Assembly: GCA_905234205.1 (NCBI GenBank)
Contig: CAJOGG010000032.1
Coordinates: forward strand, 1 to 9,937
DNA: 9,937 nucleotides
From: an uncultured Synergistales bacterium
GTDB taxonomy: Bacteria > Synergistota > Synergistia > Synergistales > Aminobacteriaceae
Direction of reading: 5' to 3'
Position numbers and translations under genes: made by a program. Numbering within the stretch: the first letter of the stretch is position 1; each line of letters opens with the position of its first letter. This document shows positions 1 through 5,979 of the stretch, piece after piece. The notes under the pieces were generated by a model, which was not told the origin of the DNA, ran no database searches, and saw only the letters and a program-made list of their open reading frames with translations.

Positions 1-35
1 TTTCCTCCTGGGAAAGAGCAAAGTCCGTGACCATT

Positions 36-380
36 TCAAATTCGTTTTCCCTTAGCTCCTCCAGCCAACAAAATAGCTCCCATACTCGCAGCCAACCCAA
101 CGCATATTGTAGACACTTGAGGCTTGATGTATTGCATGGTGTCATAAATCGCAAGCCCGGCAGTAACGCTACCGCCAGGACTATTAATGTAGAGATTTAT
201 ATCTTTGTCGGGGTCTTCACTCTCAAGGAACAGCATTTGAGCCACGATTGAGTTCGCTACATCGTCAACAACTTCAGAGCCTAGAAATATTATTCTGTCC
301 TTCAAAAGTCTACTGTAAATGTCGTAGCTTCGTTCACCGCGGCCAGTCTGTTCGATTACGTAAGGAATGTAATACGCCAT
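36..380 (-). CDS. clpP: ATP-dependent Clp protease proteolytic subunit, prematurely terminated (114 aa)
   Basis: ClpP is the serine peptidase that forms a double heptameric barrel in the cytosol and degrades proteins fed to it by ClpX, ClpA or ClpC. The product starts [17 protein letters not shown] and shows the family hallmarks: DRIIFLG, the substrate-binding [10 protein letters not shown], and the nucleophile serine in ASMGA (about residue 98). Similarity runs to GAKGKR at about residue 113. The next codons are ATT and TGA, where the family normally continues FALPNSR and then the HQP histidine and a distal aspartate. The usual length is about 195 aa, so about 80 residues including two catalytic residues are missing. 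The start codon lies 8 nt after the tig stop, and a GGGAG inside the end of tig can serve as its ribosome binding site, so the two are probably co-transcribed. Identity is sure; whether this is a true pseudogene or a sequence error near the window edge is not. Confidence 0.85.
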   Translation of the reverse strand: MAYYIPYVIEQTGRGERSYDIYSRLLKDRIIFLGSEVVDDVANSIVAQMLFLESEDPDKDINLYINSPGGSVTAGLAIYDTMQYIKPQVSTICVGLAASMGAILLAGGAKGKRI

Positions 381-388
381 TGTGTAAT

Positions 389-1756
389 TTATTCTCCCTG
401 TTTTTCTTCCGGTTTAGATAATTCCTTGACTTCTTTGACGTTCATGTGTGAGATAATCGTATCGGCTATCTTGTCCCAACGTAATTGATCTGTTAGGCGG
501 TCAAGTTGCTGCTGATTCTCGTAGAAATATTTCGCTATGAATCCCTTGCTTACATTGAGGCTCTTTGCTCTGCGTTCAAACTCGTCTTCCAAGTCCTTTT
601 GCTCAAGGTGAATGTCAAACTTTTTGGCCACAGCGTCCATTACGAGAACGTTTTTAACGGAATTTTCTGCGCGAGTCTTCAACAAATTCTCATAGCCTTT
701 TCTGCCTTCTTCAGTGTCAAGTGCGTAAGCGTCGTTTAACGTGATATTGTTATCTTGTGCCCAGTGTTCATCTTCGTGACGTATGGAATGGGCCTGACGC
801 GCAATTAAGTTTTCCGGCACTTCAACTTTAGCTTGACTAATAACCATATCAGCGGCTCTGCTTCTGATGTCATTTAGCGTCTCTTCTGCAACTTGAGCTT
901 CAAGGTCCTTGCGCAGTCTTGCTCTGAATGCTTCCTCGTCTTTAATATCCGTGTTAGGGCCAAAAACGTCTTTGTAGAAATCTTCATTGAGTTCGGGCAA
1001 AACGTACTCTGCAATGTCCTCAATTTTCATCATGTACTTGACGCGTTTACCGGCCAAGGCTTTATCGGAATGATTCTCTTCAACGTCAAAAACTGCTTCA
1101 GCTTCATCACCTTTTGACTTACCTATTAAGGCTTCACGAACTGCTTGACGTATTGTTGTGTCGGTGAGGTCTATTCTTTCCTCTGAAGGATTTGGTTTTG
1201 GCTGCTCTTCAGTTTCTGTTCCGTCTTGGTTAATCGTTCTGATTGTGAGGTTGAGTTTGATTACGTCCTCGTCTTTTATTGGGCGATCGGCTGGCTGAAC
1301 TTTTGCAAGCTGGACTCTGACTCTCTTAGCGAACTTGTCAACGGCCTCATCATCAACATCACTGATTACTTTTTCGATCTCCATTCCGTCAATTTCCGGC
1401 AATTCAACTTCGGGGCGAACTTCAAACGTTAATTCACACACAACCGGCTGACCCTCAACTATCCTATCTTTAACTTCAAGCGTAGGGCTGTCGAGTGGTT
1501 CAAGGTCGTAATCGTCAACCATTTGCTTAATCTGGTCGGGCATTAACTTTTCGAGAGCCTCATTATAAATAGCCTCTTTGCCAAAACGCATCTCAAGAAT
1601 TTTGCGGGGAGTTTTACCTTTGCGGAAGCCTGGTATATTTACCTGCTGAGACAAGTCATTTAGTGCTTTGTTTAGTGCTTTCGTGAACTCGCTGGCTTCG
1701 ATGTCGAGTTTTATTTTTACGATGTTTTTTTCCTGTCCCAGCAACTCTGTCTTCAT
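389..1756 (-). CDS. tig: Trigger factor, ribosome-associated chaperone
   Basis: Trigger factor docks on ribosomal protein L23 at the exit tunnel and shields nascent chains. The 455-aa product is slightly longer than the 432-aa E. coli protein. The N-terminal ribosome-binding domain (about 1-120) carries the signature loop GFRKGKTP at residues 43-50. The middle FKBP-type region (about 155-250) is recognisable mainly by its flanks and by [15 protein letters not shown] at 252-266. The loop at about 196-216, where active family members have the aromatic IPGFE-type motif, reads [12 protein letters not shown], so prolyl isomerase activity is doubtful. The rest (about 265-455) is the helical chaperone domain with a charged C-terminus. 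The start is an ATG with an AAGGAGC ribosome binding site (1769-1775) 12 nt upstream. It is the first gene of a tig-clpP unit, an order common in bacteria. Confidence 0.96.
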   Translation of the reverse strand: MKTELLGQEKNIVKIKLDIEASEFTKALNKALNDLSQQVNIPGFRKGKTPRKILEMRFGKEAIYNEALEKLMPDQIKQMVDDYDLEPLDSPTLEVKDRIVEGQPVVCELTFEVRPEVELPEIDGMEIEKVISDVDDEAVDKFAKRVRVQLAKVQPADRPIKDEDVIKLNLTIRTINQDGTETEEQPKPNPSEERIDLTDTTIRQAVREALIGKSKGDEAEAVFDVEENHSDKALAGKRVKYMMKIEDIAEYVLPELNEDFYKDVFGPNTDIKDEEAFRARLRKDLEAQVAEETLNDIRSRAADMVISQAKVEVPENLIARQAHSIRHEDEHWAQDNNITLNDAYALDTEEGRKGYENLLKTRAENSVKNVLVMDAVAKKFDIHLEQKDLEDEFERRAKSLNVSKGFIAKYFYENQQQLDRLTDQLRWDKIADTIISHMNVKEVKELSKPEEKQGE

Positions 1757-1773
1757 TATTAATCAAAAGCTCC

Positions 1774-1787
1774 TTCATGATCATGAA
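1774..1787. repeat. 14-bp perfect palindrome upstream of tig
   Basis: TTCATGATCATGAA is identical to its own reverse complement. It overlaps the first two bases of the tig ribosome binding site on the minus strand and lies in the tig leader. It could be a protein-binding half-site pair, or in RNA a small 5-bp hairpin with a GATC loop. It could also be chance. Confidence 0.5.
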
Positions 1788-1833
1788 ATTCTGTCCTGCT
1801 AAAGCAATAACAGGGCATAAGTAAAACAGGATT

Positions 1834-1863
1834 TTATCACGAATTATACTTTCAGGCTATAAT
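1834..1863 (+). promoter_or_regulatory. Candidate promoter for the cupin gene
   Basis: TTATCA (1834-1839; 4 of 6 matches to TTGACA), an 18-nt spacer and a perfect TATAAT (1858-1863) lie just upstream of the cupin. Transcription would start near 1870, leaving a short leader with an AAGGGGG ribosome binding site at 1878-1884, 9 nt before the ATG. Confidence 0.5.
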
Positions 1864-1871
1864 TAGCAAAA
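1843..1871 (-). promoter_or_regulatory. Candidate promoter for tig-clpP
   Basis: On the minus strand a perfect TATAAT occupies 1848-1843. The best -35 match is weak: TTTTGC at 1871-1866 with a 17-nt spacer, or TTGCTA at 1869-1864 with 15 nt. Transcription would start near 1836 and give a leader of about 80 nt. It overlaps the cupin promoter on the other strand. Confidence 0.4.
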
Positions 1872-1893
1872 TTCATCAAGGGGGTAATCAATC

Positions 1894-2268
1894 ATGATAC
1901 GCAAAGTTGAAGCGGTTGAAGTTGAAGGCGGGTTCCCGGAAAGCAAAGGCAAACGCTATATGTATCACATTGTCTCAAGGGAAGAACTTAACGGCCACGG
2001 AAGACTCTACGCACGTGTAGTCATGCCTGCGGGATCAAGCGTCGGTTGGCACAAACATGAACACGATACGGAGCCTTATTACATTCTTAAGGGTGAGGCA
2101 GATTTTTACGAGGGCGATTCAGAAAACGGCGAGCGAATCAAAACTCACGTAACGGCTGGGGACGTTTGCTTGATAAATGTGGGACAATGGCATGCTATCG
2201 AAAACAATTCCGGCGAGGAAATGGAATACATGGCCTTAATTTACAACGAACCTGGGTATCTGAATTAA
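1894..2268 (+). CDS. Small single-domain cupin protein
   Basis: This 124-aa protein is a single conserved beta-barrel cupin. Motif 1 is present as GWHKHEHDTEPYYILKG (residues 51-67), giving candidate metal ligands His53, His55 and Glu60. Motif 2 is GDVCLINVGQWHAIEN (89-104) with His100 as fourth ligand; the usual proline of motif 2 is Asn95. All four ligands are intact, so a divalent metal is probably bound. There is no DNA-binding domain, signal peptide or membrane segment, so it is likely a cytosolic enzyme or small-molecule binder. The substrate cannot be told, since small cupins range over isomerases, dioxygenases and sugar binders. It is a single-gene unit, divergent from tig, with its own promoter and terminator. 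Confidence 0.85.
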   Translation: MIRKVEAVEVEGGFPESKGKRYMYHIVSREELNGHGRLYARVVMPAGSSVGWHKHEHDTEPYYILKGEADFYEGDSENGERIKTHVTAGDVCLINVGQWHAIENNSGEEMEYMALIYNEPGYLN

Positions 2269-2286
2269 CGTATGCTACAATGCGTC

Positions 2287-2330
2287 TAGCAGTCTTTGGA
2301 AAAAATATTTTTTCGGGGCTGCTATTTTTT
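2287..2330 (+). terminator. Rho-independent terminator after the cupin gene
   Basis: TAGCAG (2287-2292) pairs with CTGCTA (2319-2324). The stem continues through C-G and G-U pairs into an inner palindrome GAAAAAATATTTTTTC (2299-2314). Six Ts follow (2325-2330). It begins 18 nt after the cupin stop and separates the cupin from the next gene. Confidence 0.8.
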
Positions 2331-2350
2331 CAACTACATTTTCAACTACA
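2327..2350. repeat. Tandem duplication of a 12-mer
   Basis: TTTTCAACTACA occurs twice head to tail (2327-2338 and 2339-2350). The first copy shares its Ts with the terminator tail. It sits between the terminator and the next promoter. It could be a replication-slippage duplication or a doubled binding site. Confidence 0.6.
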
Positions 2351-2397
2351 AAAACTCGCAAATTTTTCACTCGTCACAGGACTTTACAAACAATTTT

Positions 2398-2427
2398 TTG
2401 AAATTAAGAATCGAAATACGCTATAAT
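2398..2427 (+). promoter_or_regulatory. Promoter of the zinc-ribbon gene
   Basis: TTGAAA (2398-2403; 5 of 6 matches), an 18-nt spacer and a perfect TATAAT (2422-2427) resemble a sigma-70/sigma-A promoter. Transcription would start near 2434, about 33 nt before the ATG. The ribosome binding site GGGGTGAGG (2454-2462) lies within this leader. Confidence 0.65.
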
Positions 2428-2466
2428 GACTTCGCTTCAAAATTTTCCATAATGGGGTGAGGTTTT

Positions 2467-4986
2467 ATGTTCTGTATGCAGTGCGGCTTCAAGCTGCCAG
2501 ATAACGCTAAGTTCTGTATGAATTGCGGCGCACAAGTACAAGTAACAAATCAAGAGCAAAATATTTCGGGGGGGGCAGTTTCTGTTGAGCCTCAAAAATC
2601 TGAAATAACCGACGTTAAGAGCGAATCAACTCCGAAAACTTTCAAGCCTTTCTTTATTCCCAACGCTTCAAACTTACCAGTCAAGCTTCACACACAGCAA
2701 AGTCTTCAAGTCTTCAGCAAGTATCTCGATAACGACACGTACAAATTCCCGTTAGGTGGTTACGAAGTCAGTATCCCTGAATACATGATAACGGCTATTA
2801 ACACGGGAAAATATTTAGGTAGTTACATTATTGATTCAGTCCTCCAGAAATTCGTCGATGATTATAAAGCAAAAGTTCATGACGCAAACACGTTCTTCAA
2901 ATATGGATTGCAATTAATGCCGGATGCTATAGATAGAATCGCGGATGAGACTCAAAAATTTTTAATAGCATCAGGGATTTTCACCGTGTCGGAAAATACT
3001 GTGAAGGAACTTGTTAAGCGTGACTATGAGAATTGCCAGACTATCAAAGCTATACGCGATTTTATGGCCTTGTCCCAAAATATTGACGGTAATACAAAAC
3101 AGGGACAACAGCGTTTGAATGTTGCGTTAGAAGAAGCAAACATCGTGGGAGCTATGACGTATGACCTCGCAGCAATGGCAATTGACTGCATGAAATTTTA
3201 TCAGGATACACTCATGCAAGAGAATAAGAACGTATCATTTACTCTTCCATACGCTGAAGAAGAAATAAAACGAGCTCACACTATTCGTGATAATACCATC
3301 AAGCACACCTCTGACAAGGAGCAAGTACTCGCGAATTTAAGCAAGTCTCTAACGTATATCATACCTGACGCAGAAACATTAGCATTTCTGACGAAATATT
3401 TTGCACGCGCTAAAGACGATGAGATACTTGCACAGGTAAAAACTATCGCGGAATTTTCACTGCAGGACAACGTATATGATAAATCTATTGCCGAGGTAGA
3501 GAAGGAAGAGCAGGAACGCAAGCAGCAGGAACTGAATATAAAACGGGAAGCTCTTGAACCATTTTTCTCACTGCCTGAAGAAACTTCCGAAAACGTAAGG
3601 CAGAAAATTGAAGTTCTAACACGAGAGAGTGCAAAAATTGGCTATGATGTCCAAGATAAGATTAATGAATTGAACGCACTGCTAAGAGAACGTGAAGCTC
3701 ATGAGGAAGAACTGAAGCGTGAACAGGAGAAGCAACAACGTGAAGCAAAACTTAACGCAGCTATGGCCATGCCTGAAGATGACGTGCAGCAAATAAAACT
3801 CAAGATTGACACCGTCAAACGTGAAGCAGAAAAAATCAATTATGACTGTACGGACTACGTTGTGGAGATTAACTTGCGTCTCAAAGAAGCAGAGGAAGCT
3901 GAAGAAAGTGAGCGATTGGGCAGTATAGCTTCTGAAGTTATGTATGAGGCTGCTTATTTGCTGGGAGCGTTTGCAATAAGGAAGGGAGTAATAAAATATT
4001 TTCATGGCCTTGTCTACGGTTCGGAAAAAGATTCTGATTTCATGGACAAAAATTTGAGTAAAATATATCATACTTATTCTCAAGTTATGGATTACCCATT
4101 CAAAGAGCTTCCCATTTTATATTACGATGACAGATACGCCAATGACGGCAAAGTAACTACACTCATAACTCCGTTCAATTTCTATACATCAGAATATGAT
4201 AAAGCACGTTTAACTCCTCTCGAAGATGTTGATAATTTCACAGTCGTTGAAAAATTTTTAAGCCGCACTATAAAAGTTGATAACGATCTCGAAATTTCCG
4301 CTTTGAAGCTTGATAAAAAAGACGTGCAGGGATTTATCGATTGTTTGAAATACGCTGTGAGGATCGCCAAAATTATGCGGGGAATGTTTGTAGAGGACAG
4401 CAACGGAGAATTAACTTCAGCCAGTGAGGAAAAGTTAAGAGCTGTACTTGATGTTCTTCGTAATGAACAAGTTGACAAGGACGGCCTGCAGATGTTCATC
4501 AGTCACCTTTACGCTGTAAACGGCAAAGACCTTCTCGACCATGCCCCGGCACGATTCAAAGAGGTAATTGACTCCGACAAAGATTCTGTCAAGCAATTTG
4601 GTACTGACGAAATAATCAAAGCTGCTCATAGTGTCGAAATCGAAAGTCCGTATTTTGAAGTCGGCAATCCCACGATCGAGTCTTCCTCACGAAAGTATTT
4701 CAACGCTAAACGCAATCTCCGTATTCCTGACAATGAAGAGATATTTTTGATTTTCGATGCAACAATCTTGGGAGGCGTTCGTAAGGGGTTCGCATTCTGC
4801 ACGACAGGACTCTATTATTGCACGAGTAAACCTGGCTATATGGACTGGAATAAATTCAGCAAAGTCCCTGTCATTGAGTCAACCAGCGGAGTCAAAATAG
4901 GCAGTGAAGATTTTTTGTGCAGCGACGAGAAAGAGATGCTCAAAATTTTAACTAATCTTCAGGAACGCATTAAGGAAAAATCTTGA
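2467..4986 (+). CDS. Uncharacterised zinc-ribbon protein with tandem coiled-coil repeats and a PH-like C-terminus (839 aa)
   Basis: I do not recognise this protein as a named family. Residues 1-21 form a zinc ribbon with CxxC pairs at Cys3/Cys6 and Cys17/Cys20. A low-complexity linker follows (about 25-60). Residues about 65-335 are an unrecognised, mostly helical body. A highly charged region (about 339-485) holds two gap-free repeats, 369-412 and 435-478, sharing a PE...K-I...RE..KI.YD..D...E-N..L-E pattern. Residues about 490-730 are a further unknown alpha/beta region. Residues about 735-835 (IFDATILGG, FAFCTTGLYYC, MDWNKF) resemble bacterial PH-like domains that other zinc-ribbon proteins carry at the C-terminus; that match is from memory of the pattern. 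There is no signal peptide or membrane helix, so it is probably a soluble cytosolic protein, perhaps a scaffold or stress factor (inference). It has its own promoter, and its stop overlaps the str operon promoter. Confidence 0.85.
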   Translation: MFCMQCGFKLPDNAKFCMNCGAQVQVTNQEQNISGGAVSVEPQKSEITDVKSESTPKTFKPFFIPNASNLPVKLHTQQSLQVFSKYLDNDTYKFPLGGYEVSIPEYMITAINTGKYLGSYIIDSVLQKFVDDYKAKVHDANTFFKYGLQLMPDAIDRIADETQKFLIASGIFTVSENTVKELVKRDYENCQTIKAIRDFMALSQNIDGNTKQGQQRLNVALEEANIVGAMTYDLAAMAIDCMKFYQDTLMQENKNVSFTLPYAEEEIKRAHTIRDNTIKHTSDKEQVLANLSKSLTYIIPDAETLAFLTKYFARAKDDEILAQVKTIAEFSLQDNVYDKSIAEVEKEEQERKQQELNIKREALEPFFSLPEETSENVRQKIEVLTRESAKIGYDVQDKINELNALLREREAHEEELKREQEKQQREAKLNAAMAMPEDDVQQIKLKIDTVKREAEKINYDCTDYVVEINLRLKEAEEAEESERLGSIASEVMYEAAYLLGAFAIRKGVIKYFHGLVYGSEKDSDFMDKNLSKIYHTYSQVMDYPFKELPILYYDDRYANDGKVTTLITPFNFYTSEYDKARLTPLEDVDNFTVVEKFLSRTIKVDNDLEISALKLDKKDVQGFIDCLKYAVRIAKIMRGMFVEDSNGELTSASEEKLRAVLDVLRNEQVDKDGLQMFISHLYAVNGKDLLDHAPARFKEVIDSDKDSVKQFGTDEIIKAAHSVEIESPYFEVGNPTIESSSRKYFNAKRNLRIPDNEEIFLIFDATILGGVRKGFAFCTTGLYYCTSKPGYMDWNKFSKVPVIESTSGVKIGSEDFLCSDEKEMLKILTNLQERIKEKS
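2568..2575. repeat. G8 homopolymer inside the zinc-ribbon gene
   Basis: Eight consecutive Gs fall in the linker just after the zinc ribbon (codons around residues 34-37, Ser-Gly-Gly-Ala). A change of one G would shift the frame right after the N-terminal ribbon. It is the only G run of this length that I see in the window. Confidence 0.7.
3571..3900 (+). repeat. Two diverged protein-level repeats in the zinc-ribbon protein
   Basis: Codons 369-412 (3571-3702) and 435-478 (3769-3900) align without gaps at a 66-residue period. Shared positions include Pro-Glu at the start, Lys-Ile, Arg-Glu, Lys-Ile-x-Tyr-Asp and Glu-x-Asn. The DNA copies are strongly diverged, so the duplication is old. The charged linker between them is rich in Glu, Lys, Gln and Arg. 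Confidence 0.7.
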
Positions 4987-5012
4987 CATAAAAGCCCGTG
5001 ATTTGCTAAGAT
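4983..5012 (+). promoter_or_regulatory. Promoter of the str-S10 operon
   Basis: A perfect TTGACA (4983-4988) overlaps the TGA stop of the upstream gene (4984-4986). After an 18-nt spacer comes TAAGAT (5007-5012; 4 of 6 matches), preceded by the extended -10 TG at 5004-5005. Transcription would start near 5019, giving an rpsL leader of about 67 nt. Confidence 0.6.
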
Positions 5013-5045
5013 TACCGCGCTGTTTACCACAGTAATTTTCATGTG

Positions 5046-5088
5046 AAGGGAGGAAGTGCAGGAACTTTAAGTTTTTGCATATCAAGTG
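5046..5088 (+). promoter_or_regulatory. Structure-bridged ribosome binding site of rpsL
   Basis: The strong Shine-Dalgarno AAGGGAGGAA is at 5046-5055, while the GTG start is at 5086, so GGAGG ends 32 nt before the start. The whole interval 5056-5080 can fold: GTGCAGGAAC (5056-5065) pairs along all 10 positions with GTTTTTGCAT (5071-5080), three of them G-U, around a TTTAA loop. With the hairpin formed, 7 nt (AA plus ATCAA) separate GGAGG from GTG. No in-frame start lies closer to the Shine-Dalgarno without hitting the TAA at 5068-5070. The base pairing is seen; the role is inferred. Confidence 0.6.
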
Positions 5089-5460
5089 CCAACAATTAAT
5101 CAGCTTGTCCGCTTAGGGCGAGAAGAGAAGAAGAGTAAGAGCAATTCTCCGGCATTACAGGGGAACCCGGCGCGTCGTGGAGTATGTACGCGTGTTTACA
5201 CGATCACTCCTAAGAAGCCGAACTCAGCTTTAAGAAAAGTCGCGCGTGTAAGATTAACCAACGGCATCGAAGTTACGTCATACATTCCAGGAATCGGACA
5301 TAACTTACAGGAACACTCTGTAGTGCTTGTTCGTGGAGGACGTGTAAAGGACTTGCCCGGTGTTCGTTACCATATTATAAGAGGAACTCTTGACTGCGGT
5401 GGAGTCGAAAACCGTAAAAGGAGCCGTTCTAAATATGGTGCACGTAGACCGAAAGCTTAA
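5086..5460 (+). CDS. rpsL: 30S ribosomal protein S12
   Basis: S12 sits at the decoding centre of the small subunit and helps monitor codon-anticodon pairing. The 124-aa length equals that of E. coli S12. The core [17 protein letters not shown] (41-57) and the loop [14 protein letters not shown] (83-96) are intact. Lys43 and Lys88, the positions commonly altered in streptomycin resistance, have the sensitive form, and Asp89, the residue methylthiolated in some bacteria, is present. The start is GTG, chosen because PTINQLVRL matches the family N-terminus and a TAA blocks the frame upstream. There is no Shine-Dalgarno at normal distance; see the bridged site in the leader. It is the first gene of the str cluster, with rpsG 20 nt downstream. 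Confidence 0.98.
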   Translation: MPTINQLVRLGREEKKSKSNSPALQGNPARRGVCTRVYTITPKKPNSALRKVARVRLTNGIEVTSYIPGIGHNLQEHSVVLVRGGRVKDLPGVRYHIIRGTLDCGGVENRKRSRSKYGARRPKA

Positions 5461-5480
5461 TCAAAGGAGAATTACTAGCT

Positions 5481-5951
5481 ATGCCGAGAAAAGGTCATAT
5501 TAAGAAACGTCCGCCCATTCCGGATATTAGATTCAGCAATCCTGCCGCATCAAGATTCATCAGTGCGTTAATGCAGGGTGGAAAACGCAGTTTAGCCGAG
5601 AAAATTTTCTATGGCGCATTAGAAGGAGCTGCGGAGAAATTAGGCGTTGAACCCTTTGAAGTATTCGAGAAAGCTATGGCCAACGTAACCCCGAATATCG
5701 AAGTTCGTCCTCGTCGAGTTGGTGGAGCTACTTATCAGGTTCCAGTGGAAGTTACACCAGAGCGCGGAGTACAGCTTTCAATCAGGTGGATCGTATCGTT
5801 CGCCAGAGCCAAAAAGGGAATGCCTATGCACGAAAGATTAATGCGTGAGTTAATGGACGCTTACAAGAATGAGGGAGCTTCAATTAAACGCCGTGATGAT
5901 ACACACAGAATGGCCGAAGCTAACAGAGCGTTTGCGCATTATCGTTGGTAA
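5481..5951 (+). CDS. rpsG: 30S ribosomal protein S7
   Basis: S7 is a primary 16S rRNA binder that nucleates assembly of the 30S head and lines the E site. The 156-aa product has the usual bacterial length. It shows MQGGKRSLAEKI (31-42), the conserved rRNA-binding segment EVRPRRVGGATYQVPVEV (74-91) and the C-terminal NRAFAHYRW (148-156). The ATG start follows an AAAGGAG ribosome binding site at 5463-5469. In E. coli S7 represses its own operon by binding the rpsL-rpsG intercistronic RNA. Here that spacer is only 20 nt, which leaves little room for such a structure, so any feedback may work differently (inference). Confidence 0.98.
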   Translation: MPRKGHIKKRPPIPDIRFSNPAASRFISALMQGGKRSLAEKIFYGALEGAAEKLGVEPFEVFEKAMANVTPNIEVRPRRVGGATYQVPVEVTPERGVQLSIRWIVSFARAKKGMPMHERLMRELMDAYKNEGASIKRRDDTHRMAEANRAFAHYRW

Positions 5952-5979
5952 CAAAAATTTTTGCAAAGGGTAGAATTTT

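Noticed and set aside
1..41. Start of a different protein joined to clpP (minus-strand +1 frame reads [14 protein letters not shown])
   Set aside because: A 41-nt open stretch in two alternative frames is expected by chance, and it is too short to assign.
27..251. 74-codon plus-strand frame opposite clpP
   Set aside because: The minus frame encodes recognisable ClpP over the same bases; this frame has low-complexity Ser-rich sequence and no family features.
2166..2426. 86-codon plus-strand frame overlapping the cupin 3' end and its terminator
   Set aside because: It starts inside cupin motif 2 in another frame, runs through the terminator hairpin and has no ribosome binding site.
3682..4083. 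133-codon open frame antisense to the zinc-ribbon gene
   Set aside because: It is rich in Phe, Leu and Ser from reading Glu/Lys-rich coiled-coil codons backward, has no plausible family pattern, and the sense frame is clearly coding.
5020..5032. CTGT/ACAG hairpin as a terminator of the zinc-ribbon gene
   Set aside because: A 4-bp stem without a following T run is too weak, and it lies downstream of the likely str promoter.
5041..5046. ATG-TGA start-stop in the rpsL leader
   Set aside because: It has no Shine-Dalgarno upstream (only AT-rich sequence), so it is most likely chance.
5056..5070. GTG-initiated 4-codon minicistron (MQEL) just after the strong Shine-Dalgarno before rpsL, in frame with rpsL
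   Set aside because: GGAGG ends only 2 nt before this GTG, too close for good initiation, and the stretch is better explained as the left arm of the hairpin.
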